Source: CAWGGS01 sp963822095 (lineage in GTDB: Bacteria; Desulfobacterota; Desulfobulbia; Desulfobulbales; Desulfocapsaceae). From it: a stretch of 64,000 nt of DNA. This document shows, piece after piece, positions 51,303 through 61,874 of this stretch. Each line of letters starts with the position of its first letter. The first letter of the stretch is position 1. The notes beneath the pieces were generated by a model that made no database searches, was not told the origin of the DNA, and worked only from the letters and a program-made list of their open reading frames with translations. The position numbers were made by a program, and so were the translations under genes. The DNA is taken from positions 22,128 to 86,127 of the forward strand of contig CAWGGS010000088.1 in assembly GCA_963822095.1 (NCBI GenBank), in the 5' to 3' direction.

Positions 51303-52190
51303 ATGCATTATTTCATCGAGGATTCCATCAACGGCATCCTTATGGGATCGATATACGGTTTGACGGCGATGGGGCTGACAATCATCTTCGGCGTCCTGAA
51401 GGTTATCAACTTCGCGCACGGATCATTGTTGATGGTTGGGATGTATGTGACCTATTGGGCCATCACATTGACCGGAATCCATCCGTATCTTGCTCTGTTG
51501 ATCGTTATCCCGATAATGTTCTTTTTCGGTTACTTCTTACAGGACATTGTTATCAAGCCGATTTTTGTCGCCGAAAAAAACGTTCGCGAGCCGATTACCG
51601 TCATCATCGTCACTACTGGAATCTGGTATATCCTCGACAACCTGGCCCTGCTGATTTTCGGCCCCCAGTACAGGCAGATTGCCCCGAATCCGCTGCAGAA
51701 TAAAATGCTGGAATTGGGTGGAATGTTGATCTCGGTCCCGAAACTCTACGGCTGCATCATAGCCATAGCCGCGGCGGTCTTGATCCACTGGTTCCTGCGC
51801 CGGACCATGATGGGACGCGCCATCCGCGCCACCAGTATGGACCGGGAGGCGGCCAGCCTGATGGGGATCGAACAATATAAGATTTACAATATTGCCTTCG
51901 GTATTGGAGCAGCCACTACAGGCATTGCAGCTGTAACGCTGATCCCGTTTTACAACGTGTTTCCCTCCGTCGGCGTCCTGTTCGACATCAAAGGTTTTAT
52001 CATCGTTGTTCTTGGTGGACTGGGTTCCATCAGCGGCGCACTGGTCGGAGGGATCATCATCGGTCTTATCGAATCTGTTGGGCCGGAATTCATGACCGCC
52101 ACCTGGACCCAGGCCATCGTCTATGGCCTGTTCCTGCTGGTGCTTTTTGTCAAGCCTTCAGGATTATTCGGACAAAAACATGACTGGTAA
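51303..52190 (+). CDS. livH: Branched-chain amino-acid ABC transporter permease (LivH type)
   Basis: The 295-residue permease has GIQ-like start SINGILMGSIYGLTAMGLTI, eight or so hydrophobic segments and the LivH signature FNIAFG-like (YKIYNIAFGIGAATTGIAA) plus a late LGGLGSISGALVGG loop that contacts the ATPase. AGGAGG precedes the ATG. It works with the LivM-type protein at 52287. Confidence 0.93.
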   Translation: MHYFIEDSINGILMGSIYGLTAMGLTIIFGVLKVINFAHGSLLMVGMYVTYWAITLTGIHPYLALLIVIPIMFFFGYFLQDIVIKPIFVAEKNVREPITVIIVTTGIWYILDNLALLIFGPQYRQIAPNPLQNKMLELGGMLISVPKLYGCIIAIAAAVLIHWFLRRTMMGRAIRATSMDREAASLMGIEQYKIYNIAFGIGAATTGIAAVTLIPFYNVFPSVGVLFDIKGFIIVVLGGLGSISGALVGGIIIGLIESVGPEFMTATWTQAIVYGLFLLVLFVKPSGLFGQKHDW

Positions 52191-52286
52191 GTTGAGGATC
52201 CCGGTATACCGGAACACCTGCTGTACGTCGGTACGCTACAATTCGCACGGACGTTACACACCTTCTGAACGACAAGGATACTTGTA

Positions 52287-53291
52287 ATGAAACGTCAGCA
52301 AATCAACATGGTTGGGTTGGTGGGACTTCTGGTACTCGCTTATGGAGTGCCGCTTGTAATTCACAGTCCTACCTATTTGCATATTCTGGTACTCCTGCTG
52401 TTTTACGCGTATTTGACAACCAGCTGGAATATCGTCGGCGGCTTTGCCGGGGTTCTGCCACTTGGTCACGCCGCCTTTGTCGGGATCGGCGCCTACACCT
52501 CCACCATCCTGGCGCTGCAGTACGGTGTCAGCCCCTGGATCGGAATGCTGGTTGGTGGAGTGCTGGCGACCTTTGCCGGAATTCTCATCGGCCTGCCGAC
52601 CTTGAAGATGCGCGGGGCGTACTTTGCTCTTGCCACCATTGCCTTTGGCGAAGGGCTCAGGGTGACGATCCAGAATATCAACACCATAGGGCCGCTGAAG
52701 CTGAACGGTCCACGAGGTCTGCAGATTCCTCCACTGGTTACAGGATGGGGCCATTTCATGTTCGCCACGAAGCCGCCGTACTACTACATCATTCTGACCA
52801 TGTTGGTCGCCGCGATGCTGATAACCTATCTGATATCACGCTCCAAACTCGGATATTATCTGATGGCGGGCGGTGAAGAGCCTGAAGCGGCCATGGCGCT
52901 CGGGGTCAATGTGGCCAAGTCCCGGCTGATAGCAATGGCGCTGAGTTCATTCCTGACTGCCCTGGCCGGAACATTCTACGCCCAGCTTTCACTCTATATT
53001 CATCCAAACAGCATTATCTCGCTGGATATGTCTTTCGAGATTGCCTTTATCGCACTGATTGGCGGGCGCGGCTCCATCGTGGGGCCGATTCTGGGCGCTC
53101 TGCTGCTGCGGCCGGTGGAGGATTTCTGCCTTATCTATTTCGGAGCCACGCTTCCGGGTCTGCATCTGGTCATCTTCGGTCTGGTGCTGATACTGGTCAT
53201 GCTGTACCAGCCCCGTGGTCTTCAAGAACCTTTCAACCGGGTTTACCAGAAGCTGATTGCCCGTCTGGAACCGGCGACTTCCGGGAGGTAG
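52287..53291 (+). CDS. livM: Branched-chain amino-acid ABC transporter permease (LivM type)
   Basis: The 334-residue permease has the LivM pattern: NIVGGFAGVLPLGHAAFVGI, AYFALATIAFGEGLR, DEPEAAMALGVN-like GGEEPEAAMALGVNVAKSRL and GGRGSIVGPILGALLL. AAGGATACTTGTA precedes the ATG. The 97-base gap after livH contains no gene. Confidence 0.93.
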   Translation: MKRQQINMVGLVGLLVLAYGVPLVIHSPTYLHILVLLLFYAYLTTSWNIVGGFAGVLPLGHAAFVGIGAYTSTILALQYGVSPWIGMLVGGVLATFAGILIGLPTLKMRGAYFALATIAFGEGLRVTIQNINTIGPLKLNGPRGLQIPPLVTGWGHFMFATKPPYYYIILTMLVAAMLITYLISRSKLGYYLMAGGEEPEAAMALGVNVAKSRLIAMALSSFLTALAGTFYAQLSLYIHPNSIISLDMSFEIAFIALIGGRGSIVGPILGALLLRPVEDFCLIYFGATLPGLHLVIFGLVLILVMLYQPRGLQEPFNRVYQKLIARLEPATSGR

Positions 53292-53295
53292 GACG

Positions 53296-54021
53296 ATGAC
53301 ACTATTGAAAGTAGAAGAGATGACAAAGCAGTTCGGCGGATTAAAGGCCATTGATTCGCTGGATCTGTCCATTGAAAAAGGCCAAATTTTGGGACTGATC
53401 GGACCCAACGGTGCCGGTAAATCCACCGCCTTTAACTGTATTGCCGGCACAATGTCCCCCACCTCGGGTACGGTCTGGTTCGACGGGGAACGAATCAATG
53501 GACAAAAACCATGGAACCTCTGCAAAAAAGGCCTTGCCCGGACCTTCCAGATCGTCAAACCCTTTGCCTCGAAAAGCGTACTCTATAACGTGGTGGTGGC
53601 GAGCTTCATAACCACCAACAACCGGAAAACTGCTGAAGAAAAGGCGCTTGGCACCTTGGAATACCTAGGTTTTGCCGATAAAAAGGACGTCCTGGCCGGA
53701 AACCTGACCATTGCCGATCGAAAGCGGCTTGAGATTGCCAGGGCCTTGGCCACTGAACCGAAGCTTTTGCTGCTCGACGAAGTCATGGCCGGCTTGCGCC
53801 CCAACGAGGTCGACGAGCTCGTCAACCTTATGAAGGCATTACGGGATCGTGGTATCACGATCTTTCTCATTGAACATATCATGCGGGCGGTGATGGCATT
53901 ATCGGATCGTATCGTCGTTATCCAGTTCGGCAAAAAAATCGCCGAGGGCGTACCACAAGAGATAGCCAATGACGAAAAGGTGATCAGCGCTTATCTGGGA
54001 GAGGATTATGTCGCTTCTTGA
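53296..54021 (+). CDS. livG: Branched-chain amino-acid ABC transporter ATPase (LivG type)
   Basis: The 241-residue ATPase has Walker A GPNGAGKST, Q-loop region, the LivG signature segment LTIADRKRLEIARALATEPK in place of a canonical LSGGQ, and Walker B LLLLDEVMAGL with the switch His in FLIEHIMRAV. The ATG at 53296 follows GGGAGGTAGGAC, four bases after the livM stop. It overlaps livF by 14 bases. Confidence 0.94.
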   Translation: MTLLKVEEMTKQFGGLKAIDSLDLSIEKGQILGLIGPNGAGKSTAFNCIAGTMSPTSGTVWFDGERINGQKPWNLCKKGLARTFQIVKPFASKSVLYNVVVASFITTNNRKTAEEKALGTLEYLGFADKKDVLAGNLTIADRKRLEIARALATEPKLLLLDEVMAGLRPNEVDELVNLMKALRDRGITIFLIEHIMRAVMALSDRIVVIQFGKKIAEGVPQEIANDEKVISAYLGEDYVAS

Positions 54022-54742
54022 AATTGAAAATATAGATGTCTACTACGGGGACGTCCAAGTCATCTTTGACCTCTCCATTACCATTGAGAAAGGGACTGTG
54101 GTCAGCATAATCGGCGGCAACGGTGCAGGAAAGTCGACCCTTTTGCGCACCATTTCCGGTTTAATGACCGCGAGAAACGGGCGGATTACTTTTGAGGGGC
54201 AACCTGTCCAAGCTGCATCGGCCGCGGATATCGTAACCAAAGGGATCATCCATGTACCGGAGGGAAGGCGGCTGTTTCCGCTGATGACGGTGAAAGACAA
54301 CCTGCTTGTCGGCGCCTACAACCAACGGGCGCGTGGTGATATTGAAAAAACCTTACAAGAGGTTTACGAACTTCTGCCGCGACTAGCGGAAAGACACAAT
54401 CAACAGGCTATTTCTCTGTCCGGAGGGGAGCAGCAGATGGTGGCCATCGGCAGAGGGCTGATGGCAAAACCGCAGCTGCTGATGCTAGATGAACCGTCTC
54501 TGGGTCTTGCGCCGATTCTGATCAAGGACATATTCGAGACAGTACGCAAAATCGCCGATCAGGGCACCACGGTGCTCATGGTCGAACAGGACGTTCGCCA
54601 TTCGCTTAACCTGAGCGATCGCGGCTATGTCTTGGAGCACGGGAGAGTGGCAATGGAAGGCGAAGCGGCAGAACTCATAGATGATCCCCATATCATGGAA
54701 GTCTATCTCGGTATATCAGCCTCTGCTCATCAAAGAAGTTGA
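54008..54742 (+). CDS. livF: Branched-chain amino-acid ABC transporter ATPase (LivF type)
   Basis: The 244-residue ATPase has Walker A GGNGAGKST, signature LSGGEQQMVAIGRGLM, Walker B LLMLDEPSLGLAP and switch region VLMVEQDVRHSLN, the LivF pattern. It completes the transporter and lies 30 bases before the glutamate dehydrogenase gene. Confidence 0.94.
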   Translation: MSLLEIENIDVYYGDVQVIFDLSITIEKGTVVSIIGGNGAGKSTLLRTISGLMTARNGRITFEGQPVQAASAADIVTKGIIHVPEGRRLFPLMTVKDNLLVGAYNQRARGDIEKTLQEVYELLPRLAERHNQQAISLSGGEQQMVAIGRGLMAKPQLLMLDEPSLGLAPILIKDIFETVRKIADQGTTVLMVEQDVRHSLNLSDRGYVLEHGRVAMEGEAAELIDDPHIMEVYLGISASAHQRS

Positions 54743-54772
54743 TCTCCACTACCAACAGGTTGCTGTGAAAAT

Positions 54773-57700
54773 ATGTCCCAACAATTTGCGACAGCAGAAG
54801 ACCAGATACTAACAACCCCTCCAGGCCTCGACCGGCAGCATCCGGTTTCAGGGACGGACATTATCGCAATGGCCGAGGAAGTCGGTCTCGATCCACGCAA
54901 ACTTTACGAGGCGGTCATTGATCTTGCAAGGGAAGGTCTTCTCACCGCCACCTGCATCAATCTCGCTGCAGGTATCCTGCTCAAGGACCTCGGCCTGCCA
55001 CGCTACTTTTTTTCCTATATCAGGAAACAGTCCCTCACCCAACTGTTGCAGGCTATCGCTACGAACCTGCGGGTCAGGGACGGTGGGGTCGATCTGTTTG
55101 GTTCGGTTGCCCATGTCGACTTTGTTTTCAACTTTGGCAGCCAGTCGCAGCGTGTACGGATTGCAACAGAAGAAACACGCGCCGCAATGGAGGACCTGGT
55201 TGCAGGAACGATCTCCGGCCATCGGCGCGAATATTATTACAGCCCGGAAACCGGCTATTCTACCTACATCATTCGTCCCGAAACGGTACACGATTTTTCC
55301 GTCGACGCGTTTACCCGCTCACGTTTTCTTTTTTCGCTGGCCGGCGACTACTCCATTACCCCGGAACCGACAAGAAAACGGTATGAAAAATTCCTCACGG
55401 AATGCGAACAGTCGGTTGTACCGCTGATTCAAGCATTCAACCTGCCTGAGACCGGGGAAACCCGATTAATGTTCCTTTCAGATTTTGAGACTCCGCAGCT
55501 CCCGATCTTTCGCAAAATCATAGGTGATCACGGCTATACCCTGCTAAGGGCCTATTGGGAACCTTTCCACACCCGAACTTCTGTATCATCCTCAATTTGT
55601 TCACTCTATATCCGTGGTGAATTGAGCCGGCGTGAAGAGCAGATCCTGATTGACAATCTCCGTGATTTTTTAGCTTTTTCGTTGAGCCCTGTATGTGGAC
55701 TCTACCTGAACGGCACCCTGACGTTTCAGGAGATGCTCTTTGCCGGTAATGCCATCGATTTCACCCATATGTTCATCTTTAATGAAACCGAAAAGGCCAC
55801 CGATCGTGAGATTTTTCAGAGTCTTGATACCAAGGACCATATGGATGCCTTTGCCAAACGAATCCAGTGGGCCAATAAATCGACCTATGAAGCACGCCTG
55901 ATCGAACAGACGGTCATAAAATATCCAGATTTTCTAAGCTTTTTGTTTCGTTTGTTCTCTGCCCGATTCAACCCAGCTTCGCCTAAACACTTAAGCGATA
56001 ACGAATTGGAGAATGCATGGGAGACGTACAACCAGAGGCTCAGGAGCCGTTTCCTCGATTTCCCGGTCGGCTACGATATATTTTGTTTCATGTTCAGGAT
56101 CGTCTCCTGCACCCTGAAAACAAACTTTTTCTTGAAAGCAAAACGATCCTTCTCGTTTCGCTTTGACAACCGCATACTCGATCCGCTGGTGTTCAGCGAT
56201 CCGGTCTTTGGTGTTTTTTTCGTTAACGGCCACTATTCCCGCGGCACGCATCTGCGCGCAGGCGATATCTCCCGCGGCGGTCTGCGATTGATTAGGGTGT
56301 CACCCTCGAACTACGAGGCAGAGCTCGATAATGCAGTGCTCCTCAACTATGCCCTTGGTCCCAAGGCTCAGCGAATAAAACACAAGGATATCTGTGAGAG
56401 CGGTGCAAAAGGCGTGGTAGTACCGAATCCAGCCTATGCCGGACACGCGATGGAATCTCTTTATGATTATACCGAAGGCATCATGGACCTGATCCTGCCC
56501 AATGAGTCGATTGTCGATTACTACGGTCGGCAGGAAATGATCTTTTTCGGCCCTGACGAAGGAACAGCTCCACTGATGGATGCTGTTGCCCTTCGCGCCA
56601 GGGAAAGAGGCTATCGCCATTGGCGAACCCTGACTACCGGAAAGACTTCCGGCATTCCCCATGATACCTATGGGTTGCTTGCAAACGGAGAGGCCTTTGC
56701 TCTCTACGGAAGAGGAGATCAAGGCGTCGAGCTGCAGATCGATGGTGCTACACTATGCACAACATCGGATATGGAAGAGATCTCCCGTCATATCGGTGGC
56801 CAAATTATCCTGAGCGGCATGACCACCACCTCGGTCATGACCGCCTTTCGCACAATGATAGATCATTATGGCAGAAAGGAGGAAGATCTCCACCTCATGA
56901 TAACAGGAGGTCCCGACGGTGATCTTGGCGCCAACCAGATCCAGTGCTATAAGGGTCGTATCTGCCTGATCCTAGACGGCGGTTCAGTACTCTTCGACCC
57001 GGACGGACTCGACAAAAATGAACTCCAAAAGCTGGCCTTTGCCCGCCATACGGCTCCACGCCTCAACTCCCTGGCCTATCCCTTGGAAAAACTGGGAAAG
57101 AACGGCTTTCTCGTGCCGATTCATGCAAAAAATATCCAGCTGCCTGATGGACGAATGGTTGAAGACGGCACCTATTTTCACCGCACCTTTCTCACCGATC
57201 CAAAGAACAGGGAGAGTATTGAAAAGGCCGAAATCCATGCCTTCATCCCGTGCGGAGGATTCAAGGACACCATTAATCAAAGCAATGTCCGTAACTTCCT
57301 GGACAATTTCCGGGAGCTGAAATTTATAGTCGAAGGGGCAAACGTCTTCTTCGACGATTGCTCGCGAAGACTGATAGCCGAGACCACAGCAATCAAGCAG
57401 ATAAAGGACACCACAGCGAATAAGGGTGGCGTATTTTCCAGTTCAATCGCTGAGGTTTTGACTGCTTTTCTCTTCGGTGACAACTATAAAGAAAAGCTGA
57501 TACAAGACACAACCGTCCGGTGGGGGTTAATCACCAACGTGATGCAGTTGGTTACGCGTTACGCAGAGCAGGAAACCCAGATGCTTATCAGGTTACATGA
57601 AGCAGACCCCACCGTGCCCCTTTTTGATCTCTCATTCCAATCAAGTGAAGCGATTTTTGCTCTCCAGGCCTTTCTCGAGTCAAAAATCGATGTTCTACTG

Positions 57701-57955
57701 GCAGACGATACTCTGGTCAAGGGTGCCTTCCACGACTATATCCCGGCAATATTGATCGACCAACTCGGCCTTGCAAATATTGCCAAAATTCTAAGCGACT
57801 CCGACCTGCAGTCATATCGAAACGCTATTCTTACCAAGAAACTTGCGGCCATGGCCTTTTACCACTACGGGTCTGCATGGCCACAACTCATGGACACGAC
57901 AAACAAAAAACTGCTCAATGCCCTGCACAAAATCCTGCCATCATCCAGCATATGA
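54773..57955 (+). CDS. Large NAD-dependent glutamate dehydrogenase
   Basis: The 1,060-residue protein belongs to the large NAD-GDH class (about 115 kDa branch). The N-terminal half (1-480) is regulatory. The catalytic half shows GDISRGGLRLIRVSPSNYEA, then RIKHKDICESGAKGVVVP with the catalytic lysines, the NAD-binding glycine motif TGGPDGDLGANQI and FIVEGANVFFDDCSRR. It deaminates glutamate to 2-oxoglutarate with NAD. Being last in the transporter operon, it implies catabolism of imported glutamate or amino acids transaminated to glutamate; it also regenerates the 2-oxoglutarate used by GabT. Confidence 0.92.
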   Translation: MSQQFATAEDQILTTPPGLDRQHPVSGTDIIAMAEEVGLDPRKLYEAVIDLAREGLLTATCINLAAGILLKDLGLPRYFFSYIRKQSLTQLLQAIATNLRVRDGGVDLFGSVAHVDFVFNFGSQSQRVRIATEETRAAMEDLVAGTISGHRREYYYSPETGYSTYIIRPETVHDFSVDAFTRSRFLFSLAGDYSITPEPTRKRYEKFLTECEQSVVPLIQAFNLPETGETRLMFLSDFETPQLPIFRKIIGDHGYTLLRAYWEPFHTRTSVSSSICSLYIRGELSRREEQILIDNLRDFLAFSLSPVCGLYLNGTLTFQEMLFAGNAIDFTHMFIFNETEKATDREIFQSLDTKDHMDAFAKRIQWANKSTYEARLIEQTVIKYPDFLSFLFRLFSARFNPASPKHLSDNELENAWETYNQRLRSRFLDFPVGYDIFCFMFRIVSCTLKTNFFLKAKRSFSFRFDNRILDPLVFSDPVFGVFFVNGHYSRGTHLRAGDISRGGLRLIRVSPSNYEAELDNAVLLNYALGPKAQRIKHKDICESGAKGVVVPNPAYAGHAMESLYDYTEGIMDLILPNESIVDYYGRQEMIFFGPDEGTAPLMDAVALRARERGYRHWRTLTTGKTSGIPHDTYGLLANGEAFALYGRGDQGVELQIDGATLCTTSDMEEISRHIGGQIILSGMTTTSVMTAFRTMIDHYGRKEEDLHLMITGGPDGDLGANQIQCYKGRICLILDGGSVLFDPDGLDKNELQKLAFARHTAPRLNSLAYPLEKLGKNGFLVPIHAKNIQLPDGRMVEDGTYFHRTFLTDPKNRESIEKAEIHAFIPCGGFKDTINQSNVRNFLDNFRELKFIVEGANVFFDDCSRRLIAETTAIKQIKDTTANKGGVFSSSIAEVLTAFLFGDNYKEKLIQDTTVRWGLITNVMQLVTRYAEQETQMLIRLHEADPTVPLFDLSFQSSEAIFALQAFLESKIDVLLADDTLVKGAFHDYIPAILIDQLGLANIAKILSDSDLQSYRNAILTKKLAAMAFYHYGSAWPQLMDTTNKKLLNALHKILPSSSI

Positions 57956-57974
57956 GGTAGCTCCTCTTTCCGCC

Positions 57975-58211
57975 ATGCGAACAGATCAAGAAAAGAGAAT
58001 CGACATCCTTAAATTCCTGAGCGACAACCTGGACAATGCACATCCGCAATTGGTCCGAATTGAGGTCTTAGCAGACAAACTCCAATCCAGCTTACAGGAG
58101 ACCAAACAGCTTCTGCTGCAGATGGATGGAATGGGGATTATCAGGAGCGGAATAGAAGGACGGTATTCTATGATCACCGTTCAAGGTTTGGATTGGTTGA
58201 AAAACAATTAA
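57975..58211 (+). CDS. Small winged-helix-like protein
   Basis: The 78-residue protein (MRTDQEKRIDILKFLSDNLD at the start) has a helix-turn-helix/wing pattern (VRIEVLADKLQSSLQETKQL, then GIIRSGIEGRYSMITVQGLD). It lies 19 bases after the dehydrogenase gene, so it may be co-transcribed and regulatory. The ribosome binding site is weak. Confidence 0.55.
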   Translation: MRTDQEKRIDILKFLSDNLDNAHPQLVRIEVLADKLQSSLQETKQLLLQMDGMGIIRSGIEGRYSMITVQGLDWLKNN

Positions 58212-58307
58212 TCTTGGAGGAATCCGTTGAGCAGAGGCCGGGCATATGTGGTCTAAAATCCTTCCGAAGGGAAGGCTTTACAAATGTTCCTTCCAGTTAT
58301 TAGTTAT

Positions 58308-58952
58308 TCATGAGCTCGTGTCGCCCACAGTATTCAGCATCGCGCCGGATGTCACTTGATCACCCCGTTTACATAGCTCTTCTGCCGCGTTGATGCGATC
58401 TCGTTCTTCCTTGTTTTGACTGAGCTTCCATTTGCCGTTCATCTTAGTAATCTCAATCTCGAGGCCAACGATAGCCGTCAGCATCTGATCAATATATTCC
58501 TTCGAAGAATCGGTCATCTTCCAGGGTCTGTCTGATCCAGTGCGAGCCTCATTCACTCGCGTCAGTTGTGCGACAACACCGCGTACGAACCGCTCGTCAT
58601 CGCGGATCTTGATCTTACCGTGAACATGTACGGCCTGGTAGTTCCACGTCGGCACTTGCCGATGGAACTCGTGCTTGCTCGGGTACCAGTTTGGCGAGAT
58701 ATAGGCATTTGCAGCACGAAAGAGGACGAGAGCCTCATCTCCATCTTGGACCTCTTTCCAAATCGGATTGGCGCGAGCCACGTGCGCGAGCAACTTCCCC
58801 TGCGCACCGGCAGTCGGATTTAGCACAAAGGGCAGATGATTCGCATCAAGCCCGTTTGCTCCGTTGACCACGAAGACCCCGAGCGGATACTCGCTGATGA
58901 TGCGATGAAGTTCTTCGACTCGTGTCTCTTCAAAATGCTGGGGTAAGTACAT
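58308..58952 (-). CDS. PaiB-like FMN-binding protein
   Basis: The 214-residue protein begins MYLPQHFEETRVEELHRIIS and contains NHLPFVL, GKLLAHVARANPIWKEVQDG and VPTWNYQAVHVHGKIKI, the landmarks of the PaiB/FMN-binding split-barrel family. PaiB was described as a negative transcriptional regulator of sporulation/degradative enzymes in Bacillus; flavin or heme binding is typical of the fold. It is single and convergent with the dehydrogenase operon. Confidence 0.9.
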   Translation of the reverse strand: MYLPQHFEETRVEELHRIISEYPLGVFVVNGANGLDANHLPFVLNPTAGAQGKLLAHVARANPIWKEVQDGDEALVLFRAANAYISPNWYPSKHEFHRQVPTWNYQAVHVHGKIKIRDDERFVRGVVAQLTRVNEARTGSDRPWKMTDSSKEYIDQMLTAIVGLEIEITKMNGKWKLSQNKEERDRINAAEELCKRGDQVTSGAMLNTVGDTSS

Positions 58953-60120
58953 TCCAGATCCTTTTCCTATTTCCGAAGATGATAACGACCGTGCGCCGCC
59001 TAACCAGCCGACATTACAGATCTGTAAACCTGTTATTAGGTAATATTTTACAGAAAGGAAGAATGTTAGACAACAAGAAAGATACTACGCCAGTATCGGG
59101 CAATTTCAGAGTGAAGATTGTCACTGTCAATCTAAATAGATTTGTCAATTGGTCCGGTTGAGTTGGTCTTGAGATATGTAAATCTGATCATGGCAGGAAC
59201 CATCTTTGTCGCGTAAAGTTAATTTGTGCCATTCTCCACCCCATGGTTAGCCAAAGTATTCAATCTTTCTTCAACATTCATTTGTGGCGTAACTGTGATA
59301 ATAACGGGCGCTAAGAACCGTTTGTACGTTAAGAATGCCACACTTTTTCACTGATTTTTCCCGATGTCGTTCGACCTTGAATATGCGATGATCCAGTCAT
59401 ATATTCTAATTTCAGGTTGATCCCCTGTGCTTCCCCAAAAGCGGGAAAAGCACAACGACCCAAAAAGCCGGATCACTGACATATCCGGTGTGATTGCAGA
59501 CATTTACTAAAGAGCGAAAAAATGAATAACATATACCTCTCCCCCCAATACACATTTATTCCAAAGAGGACCGCTTCAGGCCGTAAAACACGCAGTGGAC
59601 AGGACCGCCGGAGCATTGTGTGCGATGGCCACACCTATATTTCCATAGCTGGCTGGAACTGCCGACGTCATCACGCCAGGCGGAACAATGATGAAGCCCC
59701 CTGTTGCCGGGCAAGATAATGACGCTTTCTAATTTCTCTTTATTGGAGTGTGAGCAATGCCGGTAAAATGGACACTAGAACCCTAACGGTATTTTGGATA
59801 TTACATTCAGGATTTGAGATTATACAGCTGCCGGCTAATGCTGCTCGCTCTTCCCCTCTATTGCCCTTTTCTACACTCATATCTCGACTGAAAGAGATGC
59901 AGTTATTTTTCTTAGAAATTTAATACCAGTAGAAAAGGTTTCTTCACTTCCTCATAAATACCCATTGTCTTTATGATAACAATTCCTAAAGTAATTAATG
60001 GTAGGATTGTCGATTGCGTAAAAGTTTACTCGCCGACGGTTCAGCGTGGTAACTTGTTGAATTATCCTGTTGCACCGGCATGCTTCCAAGGCTTTTACGA
60101 GCTTGTCAGGATTAAATGTA
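58953..60120. other. AT-rich 1.2-kb region without recognised gene
   Basis: A 32-codon frame at 59064 has AAAGGAAGA before its ATG but no known relative. A frame around 59522-59719 looks non-coding. The remainder has no motif I can support. Confidence 0.4.
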
Positions 60121-61644
60121 ATGAATCACATGAGAGTAATTATGGACACCATAACAGCCAGCCAGCAGATAGCCGCTGGTTTTGACACCACTTACATCCA
60201 GTTGCCGGAAAAATTTTACCAAAGACAAAGGCCTGACCATGTTCCCTCCCCACGATTGATTCGTTTCAACTCGAGGCTTGCCGAAGAATTGGGCTTGCAT
60301 TTCGAGATGATGGATAAAGACCAATTGGCGCGGTACTTTTCAGGGGATCGACTCTTTGTAGACGCTGAACCTATTGCCATGGCCTATGCTGGTCACCAGT
60401 TTGGTTCATTTGTCAGCCAGCTTGGTGACGGGCGAGCTGTTCTTCTTGGGGAAATTGTTGATCCGCACGGAAAAAGATATGACATTCAATTGAAAGGCTC
60501 AGGCCCCACTGTGTTCAGCAGAGGCGGTGACGGCAAATCTCCTCTTGGTCCTGTCATCCGCGAATATATTGTAAGTGAAGCAATGCATTGCCTTGGAGTG
60601 CCAACCACCAGGGCTCTGGCGATGGTTGGCACAGGCGAGGATGTTTGGCGACCGCCCGGAAAACTGCCGGGCGGTATTCTCACACGAGTCAGCTCGGGAT
60701 ATGTCCGAATTGGTACGTTTGAATATTTTTTCGCCAGGAATGATCTTGAAGCAATACGTCAACTTGCTGACTACGCTATCAACCGTCACTTTCCAGAAAT
60801 ACACGATACGGACAACCCATATCTGAGCTTTTTCCAAGAAGTCAGCGAGCGGCAGGCGTCACTTGTTGCCAGATGGATGCAGCTTGGATTTATACATGGG
60901 GTTATGAACACCGACAATACAGCGATTTGCGGTGAAACCATAGACTATGGTCCCTGCGCATTCATGGATGAGTACAACCAGAACAAAGTCTTCAGCTCGA
61001 TTGACATGCGCGGCCGCTACCGCTTTGTCAACCAGGGAAGTATTATACTATGGAATCTCGGCAGTCTTGGCAATTGCCTTATGCATCTCTTCGACACTGA
61101 TAAAGAGAAGGCAAAACAAAGCTTCCTTGAAATTCTGGAAAAAACTCAGGAGGTCTTCCTCCAAAGATGGCAGCAGGGAATGGGATATAAACTTGGCTTG
61201 CAAACCGTGGAAGATGATGACATCGATCTTTTTAAAGGATACCTTGATATCCTGAGCGAGCAAAAGGCAGATTACACACTCGCGTTCAGGTATCTTGCAG
61301 ACAATGTTGGAGAAGATACGGTTTCAGATCGCTACGAACAGCTTTTCTCGCATCCTGAGAAAACACATCGATGGATGCAGGCCTGGCACACCAGGCTCAC
61401 TCGAGAGAAACAGAGTCCTGAGGAGATCGTTTCTTTTATGAACCGGACTAACCCCGCCTTTATCCCTCGGAATCATCGGGTTGAAAAGGCAATACAAATG
61501 GCAGAAAGAGAAAACAGCTTCGAAGAAACCCACCGCCTTATTGATATACTGGCAAATCCCTGTGAGGAGCAACCGGATGCAGTAGAGTATATGCTGCCGC
61601 CCAAACCGGAAGAACAAGTGCAACAAACATTCTGCGGTACCTAG
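60121..61644 (+). CDS. selO: SelO protein adenylyltransferase (YdiU/UPF0061)
   Basis: The protein (about 507 residues from ATG 60121, which has AGGA nine bases upstream; ATG 60142 is also possible) is a SelO pseudokinase, which transfers AMP from ATP to Ser/Thr/Tyr of other proteins. Visible landmarks are AYAGHQFGSFVSQLGDGRAV, the Lys in QLKGSGPTVFSRGGDGK, the Arg-rich ILTRVSSGYVRIGTFEYF, HGVMNTDNTAICGETIDYGP with the metal-binding Asn and Asp, and the C-terminal TFCGT whose Cys replaces the selenocysteine of animal SelO. It is monocistronic. Confidence 0.95.
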   Translation: MNHMRVIMDTITASQQIAAGFDTTYIQLPEKFYQRQRPDHVPSPRLIRFNSRLAEELGLHFEMMDKDQLARYFSGDRLFVDAEPIAMAYAGHQFGSFVSQLGDGRAVLLGEIVDPHGKRYDIQLKGSGPTVFSRGGDGKSPLGPVIREYIVSEAMHCLGVPTTRALAMVGTGEDVWRPPGKLPGGILTRVSSGYVRIGTFEYFFARNDLEAIRQLADYAINRHFPEIHDTDNPYLSFFQEVSERQASLVARWMQLGFIHGVMNTDNTAICGETIDYGPCAFMDEYNQNKVFSSIDMRGRYRFVNQGSIILWNLGSLGNCLMHLFDTDKEKAKQSFLEILEKTQEVFLQRWQQGMGYKLGLQTVEDDDIDLFKGYLDILSEQKADYTLAFRYLADNVGEDTVSDRYEQLFSHPEKTHRWMQAWHTRLTREKQSPEEIVSFMNRTNPAFIPRNHRVEKAIQMAERENSFEETHRLIDILANPCEEQPDAVEYMLPPKPEEQVQQTFCGT

Positions 61645-61874
61645 CCGACGGGAGTTTAAGTTACTTTGGTAATCTATACTTTGTAGTTGCTCCATTTCTG
61701 GTCAATTCTCTGTGTTTTTCCGGGCCTACCTTATCAGAAATAAGGTCGTGTTACGGGCCGCACTTTCGAGCCAACCTTGCCAAGATACCTATTTAATGCA
61801 GAGAAGCAGCCCTACCCTTATTTTTGGTGAAGCCTCAAGCAACACTAATTCCTTGCAATCAATAAACACGATGG

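Noticed and set aside
59522..59719. Open frame of 65 codons in the region before selO
   Set aside because: No ribosome binding site, Arg/Cys-rich random-looking residues and no known relative.
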